A program made the position numbers and the translations under genes. From Taenia hydatigena (lineage: Eukaryota > Platyhelminthes > Cestoda > Cyclophyllidea > Taeniidae): a DNA stretch of 64,000 nucleotides. The notes under the pieces were generated by a model, which ran no database searches, was not told the origin of the DNA, and saw only the letters and a program-made list of their open reading frames with translations. Positions within the stretch are counted from its first letter, which is position 1; the number at the start of each line of letters is the position of its first letter. Location of the stretch: assembly GCA_036345935.2 (NCBI GenBank), contig JADWOT020000030.1, positions 124,001-188,000 of the forward strand, in the 5' to 3' direction. Positions 60,194 to 64,000 of the stretch are shown in pieces.

Positions 60194-63100
60194 GTCAAAA
60201 GAGCTAAGATACTCGCATATTGTTCTGCGTACTTCTTCAGGGGGGTTAGCAATCTTGAAATCATGCCATTTTGCCTTGAGAAAGAGTAATTTTCAAGTGG
60301 GTAATGAATAAAATGTAGAAGATTGTGCACTACTGAGCAATTTAACAATTTAACGATGGCAAAGAGCTCTTGATTGAAGTGAATAAGAAGCGCTTGTCAA
60401 GATCTGAACAATCCATATCCATAGTTCTGGCTAGCACTGCTGAACACGATCAGCACAATTTTATCAGATTAAATTAAACGAACACAACTCCAGTCATGGC
60501 GCCACTTAAACGAGAGGTATTTGGTTGAATGATATCTTACATCAAAGGAGTCGTTAGCTTCAGCAAGTCAGAGGAGAGTTCGGTAGATGCACTTTGCTAA
60601 ATTTTTACTTAGTATGCCTAAATTATACTAATGGATGGTTTTAACGAAAAAACTCCTTCTTGCTGGATTCAAGGGCTAGAGTAGACGAGTTAAACAAGCG
60701 ACCTCTAATACTGCTGCAGCACTGGCGGATCTGGCTCTGCTTGAAGATCACGTAAACATTGAAGACTGTCTCAACTACAAAGTTTAATCACCGTGCCTGT
60801 CAATGACGCCAAGGAATACACACTATCCTACGTGCCCTCTGGTAGGACCTTTTTAGGTGAAGTAAATTTTAGAATCACTTAGACCCTAGCTTAGAACTAT
60901 GCTGCATAAACTCATCCCAGTAATCTATCAGTCACGAAGAGCAGGCAATTAGGCGACTCCAGCGCCTATCAGAACTGGCCTTTTGCTACTAGACAGGCAG
61001 ATGTTGCATCCTGTCAGGCAATTGAACTGCGAATTATGCTCGGATTACCAACTTTATGTTCATGTACCAGCAGGAACATCAAACGTCCCTGTATTTGCAA
61101 GTTGCAATCATGGCTGAATTTCTGACAAAATACAAATAATCAACAAATTAGCTAGCAAAATGAAGAAGTGGCTTTTTGGCAAAATGCAAAACTTTGCACA
61201 AAGGACAAAGCAACTTGCACACTGAAACATTTTAGCCGGCAAATTTGGATAATAGGTTCCTGTCGCTGCGGACGCGCCCTGATCGAACTTCATTCATGCT
61301 TAAATAACGGCTTAGGGGCAGCATTATAATGCTGATTTCACAGTTATTTTGGCTGCCATGCCATGAAATTTGGGATCGTTAATGCGGATTTCTTCTATGC
61401 CTAGTGCTTTCTTTGATCTGGGCTGCATTCTAGCATGGGCGTGTAAAGGCGATAAGACTGTCTCGCTATTATTGTAGTCCTTGCTCCCTTGCAAACACAG
61501 CAATCAAAGTTGGTAACAACACCATATTCGTTAGCGGCTCTGCTTCATTTCTTCTTTTCATTTGAAAAAGTAAAACCATGCTAGGAATTTATGAGATGCT
61601 TACGTAGGCTATCAACCAAACTGGGTGCGGAGAACCCAACTTGTAACCAACTTCCTATAAGCGAGTTCATGCGAAGTCACAAGGACAATTTAGCAAAAAC
61701 ACATTATTGGATTCAAATATTAATCCACCACCTCCACAGTCCGTTCTAACCCTTCCAATATTGAGACCTGTCCACTCTCTCAGAGCCATCAAAAATCACC
61801 AAGTCCAAAGCAGTTAGGCTAGTAATGCACATATATTCCTAATCTCTGGGCACTGAACTCTATCCCGACAAATGCAATCAGGCATACGAATTCGCCACAC
61901 AAAAGATTTTCCGAATCAAAAATATAACGTGATGGAAGGCAACCTGGAAAATAAGTTGAACTATTTCTCTAAGGTAGAATCGATCATTTGCACAGACACC
62001 GAAAGAGGAACCTTCGTGCAAAATGTCGACAAGCCTACCTACACTGTATGGTAAAAGGGATCGAATCATTTGCCCAGCCAGACGCGACTGTCTTCTCTCA
62101 GCCACTTCCACCCAGTTTTCTGATCTAGCGATAAAGTGGTGCTGCCATAGGGCAGTTCAAATATGCAACTGACGTAGATTTTTGCTTAATCACAAGATTA
62201 TAAAGCAAACCATGCTGGTTAAAAATGCATGTCGTTGCTTTATTTGCGAAACGCGTCCTGTGTTGCGGGAAGACATGTGGACATTGTGCATAGTACCTCG
62301 CATTTAAGTGCATTATTAAGCCCTTGTGTTCATCCCAAACGGAAGGTCTTAATAAAAGTTTGCTAATCAGCTTTGTCCACTACCAATCTGTGTCGATATT
62401 TCCTCATAGGCTAGACAGTTCGTATTGCCAGCTTTAAATCATAAATTAGCCGATATTACGAATCCGCATTCAGTAAAACATGATTCATGTGTTTTTAGCC
62501 CATCAAGAATTCAAAAATTTTTTGCAATGGGTCAGTTTAGTATTTCATCAGTAAGAGTTCTTTATTGTCAAAGAAGTATAAAAATTTCATGCATAAGTCA
62601 CGATTTCATCAGGTTGAAAACTTTTTCGTGCACTATTTATGCTGCCAACCATAAACCGGTTTGCCACTCCTCAGCGCTCTGAATATTATAAAGTGTGTCA
62701 GTGGAAAGTAATGGATTCGACGTTTATCCGTTTTGAGATGAGTAGACGAATTCGATTAGGTCGTATATTTTGGCTAAATTACTGGAATGACTTGGTGATA
62801 ACCATTTAGCATTTAAGAGTTCACTTCTTCCTCGAGTGAGATGTCGCCTGTTTCGTCATAAGGTTAGCAGTCACTGAGTGCTTATCGCCAAAATTTTGTA
62901 ATCAAGTGAACAAACTTTGCAAAGGTATCCGCGTACAAATAACAGCCGTGGCCTAAATTTGTACGAACTAGAGAAGGAGAATGCAAAGACATGCGCATTA
63001 CATCATTCAATTTACCCATTAAAGCAAATCTGGAGAGCAGGATAAAAATACCTGTCATGTGTATCAGCACGGCCGCTTGAGGCGGTGATACAATACTCGA

Positions 63101-64000
63101 CTGTAATCCGGCATGGTAACCGGAATGCTAGACCTAGGAATGAAAATATTTTATTTTGTTTGGAACTGAAGTGCCATGTGACCTAATGGCAAATTTTGCG
63201 TCCAGTGGGCATCGCTAATGTAGGCGGCTGGCCTTCAAAGTAATAACATATGACACATTCAACGTATTAAGGGTAGCAAGAGCAGAAAATCAGTGCAAGA
63301 GATGACTGGCGATAGTACATAGTGGCAGCAGACCATGGCTGATGGTATTCTTTGCCACGTGCGTGAAGCGGTTCTCTCGTAAACCAGCAAAGCACGCACT
63401 TCAAGTAAAGTAGACAGATTAGGTCAGACCGGTGCTTAAGGGGCCTACTATGATAATTGTAGTATGTAGCTGCACTCTCCTGCTTATTTAGTACCCTAAT
63501 TAACGGAAATTCAAAATTTAACTTTAATTATTGTTCTGAGTTCTTGCTGCAGTTCTTGACTCATAAGGCAAACTGGGCTGACTCGCAGCAGTGCATAAGG
63601 AAGACGCAAGGAAACCAGCACATAAATAAAGGGGCCATATCAACCAACACCAACGCAATGTGACTGTAGCTTATGATGTTTTCCTCCCTCATATATTGCG
63701 CTGCCGTTTAGTGATCAAATTCAATACTGTCTACCTCACAGCCTCCTCACAACTTCACTTCTTCGCCCTTCAACCCACGGGTTAATTCAGTGTCATTGGA
63801 ATGATCATATAATTAAGGGGTGCAAAGGGCAGACGATCGACGAAGCCTTTCCCTTTATTGCAACTTTCCAGCACCCGCATTATCCCACCCTCAATCTCAC
63901 CATGCAGGCTAACTGGCACTCCAAGATAGTTCCAACCAGTGCCCACAAGTATATAGCGCGCACAAGTCCACAACTACGACTAGTATGAAACTAATGCCGA
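60194..64000. other. Intergenic or unresolved upstream exons
   Basis: If the frame at 59312-60193 is a last exon, its earlier exons should lie here on the - strand. Short - frames at 62882-63070 and 63782-63973 look somewhat protein-like but I could not tie them together by splice sites. No repeat copies of the families above were noticed. Confidence 0.35.

Overview
This window looks like nuclear DNA of an animal with sparse genes and large non-coding spaces. It is AT-rich, has almost no long open frames, and every recognisable gene is split by GT-AG introns. The recognisable families (a single-pass receptor guanylyl cyclase, an EMAP II-type tRNA-binding domain, C2H2 zinc fingers) are metazoan. 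A flatworm, perhaps a tapeworm, is a reasonable guess from the overall texture, but nothing in the sequence proves it. Most of the window (about 80 percent) is intergenic sequence with diffuse, old repeats.

The most interesting content is a dispersed family of very small C2H2 zinc-finger genes. One copy on the + strand (40177-41190) is intact: four exons, GT-AG introns, matching phases, a start and a stop, giving about 137 residues with one finger in each of the first three exons. A paralogue on the - strand (480-1535) has the same exon order, the same donor positions and the same short last exon, but is damaged. Two more - strand copies (about 14.4-15.1 kb and 27.0-28.1 kb) and one faint + strand copy (2.9-3.4 kb) are decayed. 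All keep their introns, so they spread as DNA and not through mRNA.

The second recognisable locus is on the - strand at 49212-56952. It has 15 exon-like blocks that spell out a receptor guanylyl cyclase in order: signal peptide, extracellular ligand-binding domain, one membrane segment, kinase-homology domain, coiled coil and class III cyclase domain. It carries an in-frame stop, two lost splice acceptors, a phase mismatch, a frameshift and several replaced catalytic residues, so I call it a pseudogene (or at best a dead pseudo-enzyme). About 2.4 kb beyond its 5' end lies a roughly 290-codon frame on the - strand (59312-60193), broken once in an A-run, which I do not recognise.

Other content: a fragment of a tyrosyl-tRNA-synthetase/EMAP II-like tRNA-binding domain (28905-29059 +); two blocks of a degenerate satellite with a period near 185 bp (37.5-37.9 and 42.6-43.2 kb); a second degenerate tandem array (47.4-48.3 kb); a dispersed repeat with copies near 19.9-20.1 and 48.6-48.8 kb; a G-poor tract near 22.3-22.7 kb; and an AT palindrome near 4.86 kb. 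All calls were made by eye from the sequence; no search was run.
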